DNA from: Hyphomicrobium sp.
Lineage (GTDB): Bacteria > Pseudomonadota > Alphaproteobacteria > Rhizobiales > Hyphomicrobiaceae
DNA: 8,680 nucleotides
Reading direction: 5' to 3'
Assembly: GCA_030598645.1 (NCBI GenBank)
Contig: JAUVPN010000097.1
Span: forward strand, 1-8,680
Below the pieces are notes generated by a model. It did not search any database. It was not told where the DNA came from and saw only the letters and a program-made list of their open reading frames with translations. The position numbers were made by a program, and so were the translations under genes. This document shows positions 1-6,993 of the stretch, piece by piece; the first letter of the stretch is position 1; every line of letters begins with the position of its first letter.

Positions 1-1
1 C

Positions 2-505
2 TTTTCAGGATCACTTGACGGCAAGCCCGTTCCGCCGCTTGCGAAGATCTCCCAAATCGTAAAGAAGCTCGAGTTCTCGCACGGGCACAACATGCTAACG
101 CTCAACGGACTGTTGCGTTTGCCCAACATCGGTGCGCGCGTCAGCCCCTATGTCGGCGCCGGCGCAGGCGTGCTACTTCCTCACACTGAAGTTGAGCTAT
201 CGAACCGTGATCCACGAACCTATGAGTACAACTACGCTGGCCCGGCAGGTCAAGCGCTCATTGGGCTTGAGGTTCGCCTTCTACGCATGTCCGTTTTCAT
301 TGAGTACAAATTTACCTATGCGCAGTATGAGGCGCCGCTGTCACAGATGAACGGGAGCTGGATGTTCCTAGACCTCTGGCGGCAGTTAACGCGCTGGATA
401 AATGGTGAAGAGCCGCCAGGCGGATACGTCTCCACTCAACTCGCCAGTCATCAGCTTGTAGGCGGATTGGCCGTGCGTTTCGCAACACCTCCAAAAGCAC
501 CTTGA
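2..505 (+). CDS. Outer-membrane beta-barrel protein, 5'-truncated (possibly LpxQ-like lipid A oxidase)
   Basis: The open frame continues without a stop from the window edge, so the ATG at 92 is probably internal and the true start lies upstream; 167 residues are visible. The sequence has the look of a small outer-membrane barrel. Alternating hydrophobic stretches include the glycine-rich strand YVGAGAGV, then GQALIGLEVRL, then SVFIEYKFTYAQYE, and finally LVGGLAVRF, which ends on Phe as terminal barrel strands usually do, followed by a short Pro/Ala tail. A Pro-Tyr-Val-Gly-Ala-Gly strand followed by an EYK strand is typical of the opacity-type/OmpA-like surface protein group, and I recall a similar pattern in rhizobial lipid A oxidase LpxQ, which oxidises the proximal glucosamine of lipid A. 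That specific assignment is tentative, because an ordinary structural porin-like protein would look much the same. The gene converges on the TIGR02302 gene with a 10-bp gap. The signal peptide would lie outside the window. Confidence 0.7.
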   Translation, partial: FSGSLDGKPVPPLAKISQIVKKLEFSHGHNMLTLNGLLRLPNIGARVSPYVGAGAGVLLPHTEVELSNRDPRTYEYNYAGPAGQALIGLEVRLLRMSVFIEYKFTYAQYEAPLSQMNGSWMFLDLWRQLTRWINGEEPPGGYVSTQLASHQLVGGLAVRFATPPKAP

Positions 506-511
506 GGCTCG

Positions 512-524
512 CGCTTCAGAAGCG
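512..524. repeat. Short perfect inverted repeat at a convergent gene junction
   Basis: The arms CGCTTC and GAAGCG flank a single central base at 518, overlapping the stop codon of the minus-strand gene. As RNA it could form a 5-bp stem with a 3-nt loop from either strand. There is no T-tract on either side, so calling it a terminator would be weak; it may be chance. Confidence 0.25.
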
Positions 525-3173
525 TCGCAAAAGCCGATCGAAATAGTCGAGTTCTAACCGCGGGCGCAAAGGTTCAGCAGACCGGCGACGCAGCTCCTCC
601 AAGATTTCCCGCGCGCGCTGCATGTCGATCTCATCAGGAACTCTGACCGAGTTGCCGGCATGTGGACCCTGATACCGTTGAGGGCGACCGAGCGGATCGC
701 GTGGTTGGTTACCCTCTTGCCCGTATTTTGAGCGGCCGCCTTTTTGGCCACCTTTCTGCATGTCTTCGACCATTTGCTGGGCACCCTGCCGCATTTGCTG
801 CAGCGCACGCCCCTGCTCGCCAAGTGCCTCTCCGTTGTCACCCTCTTTGAGCGACCGTTCGGCATTCTCCATGGCTTGTTGCGCGTCCTCAAACTCGGGT
901 GATCCAGCGCCAAGCTTGTCCAACTCCTGGCGCAAGCGGTCGAGTTCCTCTTTGAGCTGGCGTTGCTGCTGGCTGAGCCCAGCGCCTGCTTGCTGACCTT
1001 GCCGTTGGCCTCTGCCCTGACCGGGCTGCCCTTGTCCTTGCTGCTGCCCACGCCGACCATTGGGATCGGGTGTGCCCTCTCCAGCCCTCGGCCCACGCTG
1101 ACCCTGACGGCGATGCTGGCGGAAAGTTTCGTCCATCAAGCGTTGCTGCTGACCGACGATGTCCCCAAGCTCGTCGAGCTTTTTCATCATCATTTGGCCG
1201 CGCTCAGCCTGATTCTTGGACATCTGGCCGGATTGAAGACGCTCCATGAGATCGCGCAACTCAGCCAGCATGCGTTGCGCCTCATCACGCGAGCCATTGA
1301 GCGCTTGGTTCTCGAGATCCTTCATCATGCGCTGAAGGTCCTCCTGGCTCATTTGTTGGTTTTCCTGATCAAGACCTTCAGGTGGAGCCATTTCGTTCTT
1401 CGCGGTGTCCTTCGCCAATTGATCGACGTAATCTTTTAGCGCGTCGCGCAGCTGCTGCATTAAGGCTTGCAGTTCGGCATCGGGCGCACCCTTCTCGAGC
1501 GCATCGGCAAGCTTTTCCTGAGCTTCGCGCAGCGCCTTTTCCGCATCTGACAAATCGCCGTTTTCAATGCGTAGCGCGAGATCCCAAAGCCCATCCGTGA
1601 CGCTCTTCATACCTTCGCGCGTCTCGTCACGCCTTAGGCTGTGGTATACCGTGCGCAGTCCAAGATAATTCGACGCACTATCGATGAACCCCTCTGGCTC
1701 GAGCGTCAGTGCTTCAAGCGCGCGCAGCACTTGGGCGCGATAGCGCGAATCTTCTAAGAGCTTGCGCCGTTGTTCAACGAGCGCACGTGCAAGTGGCTTC
1801 TGGAATTGCCGTTCTGGTAAGATTATCTGGATCGGAGCACTGCGCCCGACATTGCCCGCCACGTCGGTGGCTTCAAGCGTTAGTATGACCTCGCGCCCTG
1901 CCCAAGGATGCGGACCAAGGTCGACATATGTCTGCGCCTCTTTGGAGGCACCACGCGGCAGTCGCAACTTCAGCTCTGGCGGCCGTTCAAGCGGCAAACG
2001 CGGCCCTTTCAAGCTCTCCGGCCGGCCCCAGGCCATACTGGGATCTACAGACTTTTCTTTCTTCCTCACTTTCTTCAATACCGCCTCGGCGGAGGCGACG
2101 CCATAGTCGTCCTCAACAGTATAGTTGAGCCGCAGCGAGCCGCGGCGTGTCCGTATTGGATCCTTAGCGTGGGCAATCTGGGGCGCATTGTCGGGGATAA
2201 CGTCAAATGTCCAACGCGCAAGCTCAGTGCCGGACACTAGAACGCGAATCCGAGCAGACTTCGTCAGATCGAAACGCAATTCGGAAACTGCGCCTGCTGA
2301 GCCAGTGGACGTGCCCGATTCGGGACGCTGCGCTTCCACAAACACGGCTTTGTCGGCACCTTCCGCCAATATTTCGAGACTCAAGTTGGTCAAACCGGTG
2401 CCGATCGCACGCACGGTGAGCACGCTCTTTTCTGGCACTTGGATAAGCGTGTTGGCGTCCGATGACTTAGCCGTTGCGCGCAATGATCCATCCGCAAGCA
2501 TCACCGGTGGCCGGTCGGTATAGGGCGGCGGCGTGACCCAGGCGTCGAGGCGCGCTGTTGCAAGCGCGACGGAAGTATCGAAACGGAATGCTGAGCGAAT
2601 ACGATCCGCCGCGCTATCGCCAACCAGCCCCACCACGGCAATGGAGCTAAGCATCAAGAGCGCTCGCAAAGCAATGGGATCAGACTGATCAGTGCGCGGC
2701 TGCGGTTTGCCCACGCGAAGTCGCGACAACGCCTGAGCAAGGCGTGCGCGATGCGCGTGCCAGAGCGCCTTGGTGCGCGGGTCGTCCGCGTTGGCGGTGA
2801 TTGTGTCCTCGTAGGACGAGGCAGGACGGTGAGGAATGCCGGAAACGCGTTCGATGCGTCGCACAGCTTCTTCGTGCGTGGGGAAACTAACGCGCGCGGC
2901 ACGAAGTATGGCAGCAAGACCGGCCACTACGAACGCTGCTAGCAAAGCAACATGGGCAACGTTACCCAGCATGGACCAAACGCCCACGAGCGATACCAGT
3001 AAGAACAGACCAGCGATCCCGATAATCAGCCAAAGACGCGGCCATAAGCGTTCAAAGAGCAGCGCCCATTTGCTGGCGCGTACCTTCCGCTTGAAAGCCT
3101 TATCGCTGGGTGACCGTAAATCTTGTGGCTCAGGCATAACCAACGATACCGGCTCGGCCGTTGAGGGCGGCAT
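516..3173 (-). CDS. TIGR02302/DUF4175 family membrane protein of unknown function, Gln/Gly-rich
   Basis: This 885-residue protein matches the alphaproteobacterial TIGR02302 architecture of about 850 residues: hydrophobic helices near the N-terminus and a long low-complexity region rich in Gln and Gly. Visible segments are membrane helices at about 47-67 and 72-91, a third hydrophobic stretch at about 168-185, and a beta-rich, Ig-like middle with the YTVEDDYGV motif at 351-359. Helical, probably coiled-coil sequence follows at about 460-685 and contains many Met-Gln and acidic/Lys patches. The Q/G/R-rich tract lies at about 686-738, more helix at 735-800, and a well-conserved-looking C-terminus at about 846-885 ends in LELDYFDRLLRRF. 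Most of the chain after the third helix is probably periplasmic. The biochemical role is not known to me. It is the last gene of the argH-lptM-lysA run, 64 bp after lysA. Neither the ATG at 3173 nor the in-frame ATG at 3137 has a good ribosome-binding site, so the start may shift by 12 codons. Confidence 0.88.
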   Translation of the reverse strand: MPPSTAEPVSLVMPEPQDLRSPSDKAFKRKVRASKWALLFERLWPRLWLIIGIAGLFLLVSLVGVWSMLGNVAHVALLAAFVVAGLAAILRAARVSFPTHEEAVRRIERVSGIPHRPASSYEDTITANADDPRTKALWHAHRARLAQALSRLRVGKPQPRTDQSDPIALRALLMLSSIAVVGLVGDSAADRIRSAFRFDTSVALATARLDAWVTPPPYTDRPPVMLADGSLRATAKSSDANTLIQVPEKSVLTVRAIGTGLTNLSLEILAEGADKAVFVEAQRPESGTSTGSAGAVSELRFDLTKSARIRVLVSGTELARWTFDVIPDNAPQIAHAKDPIRTRRGSLRLNYTVEDDYGVASAEAVLKKVRKKEKSVDPSMAWGRPESLKGPRLPLERPPELKLRLPRGASKEAQTYVDLGPHPWAGREVILTLEATDVAGNVGRSAPIQIILPERQFQKPLARALVEQRRKLLEDSRYRAQVLRALEALTLEPEGFIDSASNYLGLRTVYHSLRRDETREGMKSVTDGLWDLALRIENGDLSDAEKALREAQEKLADALEKGAPDAELQALMQQLRDALKDYVDQLAKDTAKNEMAPPEGLDQENQQMSQEDLQRMMKDLENQALNGSRDEAQRMLAELRDLMERLQSGQMSKNQAERGQMMMKKLDELGDIVGQQQRLMDETFRQHRRQGQRGPRAGEGTPDPNGRRGQQQGQGQPGQGRGQRQGQQAGAGLSQQQRQLKEELDRLRQELDKLGAGSPEFEDAQQAMENAERSLKEGDNGEALGEQGRALQQMRQGAQQMVEDMQKGGQKGGRSKYGQEGNQPRDPLGRPQRYQGPHAGNSVRVPDEIDMQRAREILEELRRRSAEPLRPRLELDYFDRLLRRF

Positions 3174-3237
3174 TACAAATTCGTCAGACGTTCACGTTAA
3201 GTTGCTGTAGCAAAATAGCAAGATCAAGGGGCTAGGA

Positions 3238-4512
3238 CTAGTTATTCGCGAACCAATCAGGCACGCGGTCCAGGCCGATGAGGTCGTCATAGGTCTGGCG
3301 TGGGCGTACAACGCAATAGCGGTCTCCGTTCACGAGTACTTCAGGAACTAGCCGGCGGGTGTTGTAGGTCGACGACATAACAGCGCCGTAGGCGCCCGCT
3401 GTCATCACCGCAATCAGATCGCCCGCCTCAAATGGCGGCAAGTCGCGATTAACGGCCAGATAGTCGCCCGTTTCGCAAATGGGTCCTACGACATCCTGCT
3501 TTGCCAGCGTCATCGTGCCCTTCGACTCAACTACCGGCCAGATCTCATGCCAAGCCTCATAGAGTGTGGGGCGCAGCAGATCATTCATAGCAGCATCAAC
3601 GACTGTGAACCTTCTGTCGGAGCCTGCCTTGTTGAAGATGACCTCAGATACGAGAATGCCGGCGTTGGCGGCAATCATGCGCCCGGGTTCCAGCACGATT
3701 CTGGCGCCCAAATCACCGAGCATTTCCACAACGACGGCGCCGTAGTCGAAAGGCGCCGGGGCATCGGGACCTTGCGAGATATAAGGAACGCCTAGACCAC
3801 CACCAATATCGAGATGCTCCAACGCGTGGCCATCCCTGATCAGCGCCAGCGCCAACTCGCGCATAAGACGGAAGGCATTTCGGAAGGGTTCCAGATCGGT
3901 GATCTGGCTACCAATGTGCATGTGTATCCCGGTTGCGGCTATGCCAGACAACGCGCGCGCTTGGGCATAAAGCCGGGGAGCGTGAGCAAAGGGTATGCCG
4001 AACTTATTTTCTGCCCTGCCTGTAGAGATTTTTGCATGCGTCTTGGCATCGACATCTGGATTAACACGCAATGCAACGCGCGCCGTCTGCCCCGCGCTTG
4101 TTGCGACTTCGCTTAAGGCGAGCAGCTCCGGCTCGCTTTCGACGTTGAAGCCTAGAATGCCCTGGTCGAGTGCGAAGGCCATCTCCTGGCGGTTCTTACC
4201 GACACCAGCAAAAATGATCTTGGAAGCAGGGACGCCGACGGCGAGCGCTCGCCGCAGCTCGCCTTCGGAGACGACGTCCATGCCGGCTCCGAGGCGCTCC
4301 ATCGTACGCAGAACAGCCTGATTGGAGTTTGCCTTGACGGCATAGCAGATGAGCGCATCAAGACCCTTGAATGCATCAGCCAACACCCGGTAGTGCCGCT
4401 CCAACGTTGCGGTGGAATAGCAATAGAACGGTGTCCCGACCTCTGCGGCCAGTCGCGCGATGCTCAAGCCCTCAGCGTGCAAGACACCGTCAATGTAATG
4501 AAAGTGGTGCAT
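3238..4512 (-). CDS. lysA: Diaminopimelate decarboxylase LysA
   Basis: LysA converts meso-2,6-diaminopimelate to L-lysine and CO2 in the cytoplasm, the last step of lysine synthesis, using pyridoxal phosphate. The 424 residues match the family's usual length of about 420. It is a fold-type III enzyme: an alanine-racemase-like barrel at about 25-285, then a C-terminal beta domain. The PLP lysine is K60 in CYAVKAN. HIGSQ lies at 199-203, the glycine loop GGGLG at 237-241 and the phosphate/active-site EPGR at 275-278. CETGD at 346-350 supplies the Cys and Glu that complete the neighbouring subunit's active site, and the GAYG and STYN motifs at 373-384 follow. The ATG at 4512 is preceded by AGAAG 7 nt upstream. 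It lies 27 bp after the LptM-like gene and 64 bp before the TIGR02302 gene, all on one strand, which suggests co-transcription from argH. No lysine riboswitch or leader peptide is evident in the short spacer. Confidence 0.97.
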   Translation of the reverse strand: MHHFHYIDGVLHAEGLSIARLAAEVGTPFYCYSTATLERHYRVLADAFKGLDALICYAVKANSNQAVLRTMERLGAGMDVVSEGELRRALAVGVPASKIIFAGVGKNRQEMAFALDQGILGFNVESEPELLALSEVATSAGQTARVALRVNPDVDAKTHAKISTGRAENKFGIPFAHAPRLYAQARALSGIAATGIHMHIGSQITDLEPFRNAFRLMRELALALIRDGHALEHLDIGGGLGVPYISQGPDAPAPFDYGAVVVEMLGDLGARIVLEPGRMIAANAGILVSEVIFNKAGSDRRFTVVDAAMNDLLRPTLYEAWHEIWPVVESKGTMTLAKQDVVGPICETGDYLAVNRDLPPFEAGDLIAVMTAGAYGAVMSSTYNTRRLVPEVLVNGDRYCVVRPRQTYDDLIGLDRVPDWFANN

Positions 4513-4539
4513 GGGTGCGCTTCTAGCGCGAGATTCGCG

Positions 4540-4761
4540 TTAGCGCAGCAGCGGATCGAGAATAAAGTCTTCGTGCCTCTTGCGCGGTGCTTCGGAATTC
4601 GGGCCAGGATCGTGGGCCTCGGCTGACCGCGCGGCACCGGCTGCCTTGGCCCCCGGCGGCGGTTCCAGCGAGCCGCGCGAGCCGCAAGCGGAAAGGCTCA
4701 AGCTCAGGGCGGCGATAGCCAGCCCCATGCGAATGATCCTTGGTATCGACCCCACCGCCAT
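4540..4761 (-). CDS. lptM: Small lipoprotein, LptM (YifL)-like LPS-translocon maturation factor
   Basis: This is a 73-residue lipoprotein precursor. Two arginines (residues 8 and 11) precede a hydrophobic core, followed by the lipobox LSAC with the lipidated Cys at residue 26. The mature start CGSRGSLEPPP follows the LptM pattern of Cys-Gly-x-x-Gly-x-Leu-x-x-Pro, and the tail ends in FILDPLLR, which I associate with rhizobial members. LptM in enterobacteria binds the LptD/LptE outer-membrane LPS translocon and promotes native LptD disulfide formation; the same role here is inferred from similarity. A location just upstream of lysA is a known position for this family. I chose the ATG at 4761. 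The longer GTG start at 4806 would add 15 residues with acidic charge before the signal peptide. The ATG at 4728 has a good AAGGA site 8 nt upstream but leaves only 14 residues before the Cys and no basic n-region. The choice of start remains uncertain. Confidence 0.8.
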   Translation of the reverse strand: MAVGSIPRIIRMGLAIAALSLSLSACGSRGSLEPPPGAKAAGAARSAEAHDPGPNSEAPRKRHEDFILDPLLR

Positions 4762-4869
4762 AATCCCCCGACCGACCGCTTTCCCTTCAAGGTCAAGCAA
4801 AACCACTAAATGCCAGATCCCCGATCCACAAAGAGGACTGTTGTGGCACCAAGCAGACTGGCTCCTGTT
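4762..4869 (-). other. Spacer between argH and the LptM-like gene, no clear signal
   Basis: This is the longest gap inside the minus-strand cluster. Read on the minus strand it contains a CTTGAC hexamer that resembles an alphaproteobacterial -35 box, but nothing like a -10 box follows at 16-18 nt and it sits very close to the downstream start. I see no hairpin with a T-tract. An extended GTG-started reading of the lipoprotein gene would cover 4762-4806. Confidence 0.4.
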
Positions 4870-6279
4870 TTAGCGCCTGGGCGCGGCCTTTTCCAACCGC
4901 TTCAGCCACAAGCGAGCCATTTTGCGAACGTTCTGTGGCGCAGTTCCACCATAACTCTTACGGCTGGAAACCGACTTTTCTGGGCTCAAAACAGAGAAAA
5001 CATCGTTTGTTATCCCTGGCTCGACCGCCTGCATGGCATCTAATGGCAGCCTTTCGAGCGCCAAACCTCGCGATTCGGCCTCAGCGACGATTCGGCCCGT
5101 CACGTGATGGGCCTCGCGAAATGGCAGTTTAAGTACCCGGACCAGCCAATCGGCAAGGTCGGTCGCGGTCGAATAGCCCTGGCCCGCCGCAGCCCGCATG
5201 GCGTCGGGCATTGGCTCCAGGTCATCAACCATGCCAGCCATCGCAGCGATCGCCAGCCCCAGGCTATCGAGCGCATCGAAGGCGACCTCCTTGTCCTCTT
5301 GCATGTCTTTTGAGTAGGCGAGAGGTAGGCCCTTCATCACCATCAGCAGGCTCTGGAACGCGCCGGCGATACGACCGGTCTTAGCCCGTGTCAGCTCGGC
5401 AGCATCCGGGTTGCGTTTTTGCGGCATAATGGAGGAGCCGGTCGTGAACTTGTCTGAGAGTTGGATGAAGCCAAACTGAGGTGTAGCCCACAGAACGATC
5501 TCCTCCGCCAAGCGCGACAGGTGCATGGCCGTGATCGCTGCGGCGCCTAACGCTTCGAGTACAAAATCGCGATCGGACACGGCGTCTAGCGAGTTATCCG
5601 CCGGCTTATGGAAATTCAGTGCCTCGGCTGTCATATTCCGATCGATGGGAAATGACGTGCCTGCGAGCGCGGCCGCACCCAAGGGACATTCGTTAAGCCG
5701 CCTGCGCGCATCGGCAAACCGGCCGCGATCGCGGCCCAGCATCTCGACATAGGCAAGCAAATGGTGCCCGAACGTGACGGGTTGGGCCGGCTGCAGATGC
5801 GTGAAGCCCGGCATGACAGTTGCGGCATGCACCTCCGCCTTGCACGCAAGCGCCAACTGTAAACGCGCCAGCGCGGCGTCGAATGCATCTATCGTGTCGC
5901 GTACGTAGAGCCGGAAATCGGTGGCTACTTGATCATTGCGAGAGCGAGCGGTGTGTAAACGGCCAGCGGGGGTGCCAATCATATCCTTGACGCGTGCCTC
6001 AATATTCATGTGCACGTCCTCGAGCGCCCGCGAATAATTCATCTGGCCGCTTTCGATCTCTTTTAGGACCTGCTCTAGTCCTTTTAGGATCTTGCGCGCG
6101 TCTGCCTTAGTGATGATGCCTTGGGCGGCAAGCATCGAGGCATGCGCCTTTGAGGCGCGGATATCTTGGGGCGCCAGCCGCTTGTCGAAGCCAATGGAGG
6201 CGTTAATCTCCTCCATTATCTCAGCGGGTAGGGCATTGAAGCGGCCTCCCCACATACGGTTTGCGAACTTATCGGTCAC
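4870..6279 (-). CDS. argH: Argininosuccinate lyase ArgH
   Basis: ArgH splits argininosuccinate into arginine and fumarate, the last step of arginine synthesis, as a cytoplasmic homotetramer of the fumarase/aspartase superfamily. Family blocks, numbered from the GTG at 6279, are MWGGRF (9-14), EDVHMNIE (87-94), TARSRNDQ (110-117), the [16 protein letters not shown] block (158-173) with its conserved His, and the superfamily signature [11 protein letters not shown] (281-291) with the serine pair on the catalytic loop. Length is 469 residues, normal for the family. Two GTG starts are possible. The one at 6279 has GGAG 9 nt upstream and places MWGGRF where most homologues have it. The one at 6300 adds 7 residues and has no visible ribosome-binding site, so I prefer 6279. 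It appears to head the minus-strand cluster and diverges from the tlpA-like gene. A 108-bp gap follows before the LptM-like start, with no convincing promoter or terminator. Confidence 0.96.
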   Translation of the reverse strand: MTDKFANRMWGGRFNALPAEIMEEINASIGFDKRLAPQDIRASKAHASMLAAQGIITKADARKILKGLEQVLKEIESGQMNYSRALEDVHMNIEARVKDMIGTPAGRLHTARSRNDQVATDFRLYVRDTIDAFDAALARLQLALACKAEVHAATVMPGFTHLQPAQPVTFGHHLLAYVEMLGRDRGRFADARRRLNECPLGAAALAGTSFPIDRNMTAEALNFHKPADNSLDAVSDRDFVLEALGAAAITAMHLSRLAEEIVLWATPQFGFIQLSDKFTTGSSIMPQKRNPDAAELTRAKTGRIAGAFQSLLMVMKGLPLAYSKDMQEDKEVAFDALDSLGLAIAAMAGMVDDLEPMPDAMRAAAGQGYSTATDLADWLVRVLKLPFREAHHVTGRIVAEAESRGLALERLPLDAMQAVEPGITNDVFSVLSPEKSVSSRKSYGGTAPQNVRKMARLWLKRLEKAAPRR

Positions 6280-6285
6280 GGGCTC

Positions 6286-6300
6286 GTGCTCCGTCAGCAC
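6286..6300. repeat. Inverted repeat in the argH/tlpA divergent spacer, over the argH ribosome-binding site
   Basis: The arms GTGCT and AGCAC are perfect and separated by 5 nt. On the argH transcript this would be a small hairpin whose loop is GACGG, with the argH Shine-Dalgarno GGAG straddling loop and 3' stem. It also lies upstream of the tlpA-like start. It could be a weak RNA hairpin, part of an operator, or chance, because the arms are only 5 bp. Confidence 0.35.
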
Positions 6301-6313
6301 ATCAGAATCGGCG

Positions 6314-6321
6314 AAGGAAGG
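6314..6321 (+). promoter_or_regulatory. Ribosome-binding site that fixes the tlpA-like start
   Basis: AAGGAAGG lies 3-6 nt before the ATG at 6325, depending on which register pairs with 16S rRNA. It favours that ATG over the upstream in-frame GTG at 6286, which has no such site and would put extra residues ahead of the membrane anchor. Confidence 0.75.
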
Positions 6322-6324
6322 TAC

Positions 6325-6993
6325 ATGACTAACGGCCCATCGCAGGCAAAAAACTCGTTCGGCACGTACCTATTAGTAGCCACGCTATCAGCGCTTGCGG
6401 CCTTCGCGGCGGTATACGTCACGATAGGCCGGCCTGACAATGAAAGACCTGCGGCCAAGAGTGGCGAAAAGGTTAAGTCTGGTAAGGCCCGCAGCAGAAA
6501 CAACCCTCTTTCCACCGGCGCAATGACGACCTTTGTCTTCAAGACGGCGCCTCAGCCACTGGCGAACATATCCTTTCTCGACGCCGAGGGGGAGCCGGCT
6601 AGCCTCAAGGATTGGCACGGCAAGGTCGTTCTGCTGAACCTGTGGGCGACGTGGTGCGCGCCGTGTCGCGAGGAGATGCCATCACTCGATAGGCTCCAGA
6701 GAGATATTGGCTCGGACGACTTCGAGGTTATTGCGCTCGCGGTGGACAAAGCGGGCGTAAAAGGAGCCGGCAAGTTTTTTCAAGACATCAAGATTGAGAA
6801 TCTGAAGCTCTTCGCAGACCCTACAGCCCGTGTTTCCAGCTCACTGCGAGTGGTGGGAATGCCAACAACGATCCTCATCGATAAGCAAGGACGCGAGATC
6901 GGCCGCTTGGTTGGACCGGCGGATTGGGATGGGGAAGATGCAAAGCGCTTGATCGCGGCTTCGCTCGGCGCGGGCGGGTCATCCGAAAACTAA
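6325..6993 (+). CDS. tlpA: TlpA-family membrane-anchored periplasmic thiol-disulfide oxidoreductase
   Basis: The 222 residues comprise a short cytoplasmic N-terminus, one membrane anchor at about 14-34, a basic low-complexity linker to about 65, and a TlpA/ResA-like thioredoxin domain from about 75 to 216. The redox site is WCAPC at 110-114, inside the strand/helix block [20 protein letters not shown]. The cis-proline loop is GMPT at 178-181, and the ALAVDKAGV region after the central strand is typical of the family. No second membrane segment or DsbD-like domain is present. Bradyrhizobium TlpA is anchored in the same way and acts as a periplasmic reductant needed for assembly of the copper site of cytochrome oxidase; that role here is inferred, and other reducing partners are possible. 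The gene diverges from argH with only 45 bp between the preferred starts, so their promoters must overlap each other or the coding ends. Its stop overlaps the end of the converging 158-residue gene by 4 bp. Confidence 0.9.
   Translation: MTNGPSQAKNSFGTYLLVATLSALAAFAAVYVTIGRPDNERPAAKSGEKVKSGKARSRNNPLSTGAMTTFVFKTAPQPLANISFLDAEGEPASLKDWHGKVVLLNLWATWCAPCREEMPSLDRLQRDIGSDDFEVIALAVDKAGVKGAGKFFQDIKIENLKLFADPTARVSSSLRVVGMPTTILIDKQGREIGRLVGPADWDGEDAKRLIAASLGAGGSSEN

Noticed and set aside
512..524. Bidirectional terminator between the barrel gene and the TIGR02302 gene
   Set aside because: The stem is only 5-6 bp, the loop is very small and there is no T-tract on either strand, so it is listed only as an inverted repeat.
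965..1115. Repetitive DNA that might be a CRISPR-like or tandem array
   Set aside because: The repeats are short imperfect codon repeats for Gln and Gly in frame with the protein, without regular spacers or a constant repeat unit.
963..1439. A 158-codon plus-strand open frame antisense to the TIGR02302 gene
   Set aside because: It is Leu/Ala-rich because it is the complement of the repetitive Gln- and helix-coding region, has no recognisable domain, and lies wholly inside a well-supported gene.
4513..4539. Lysine riboswitch or leader ahead of lysA
   Set aside because: The 27-bp gap is far too short, and the 176-bp region before dapD shows no matching structure either.
6286..6324. Longer tlpA start at GTG 6286
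   Set aside because: It lacks a ribosome-binding site and would enter the argH leader, whereas ATG 6325 has a strong AAGGAAGG just upstream.
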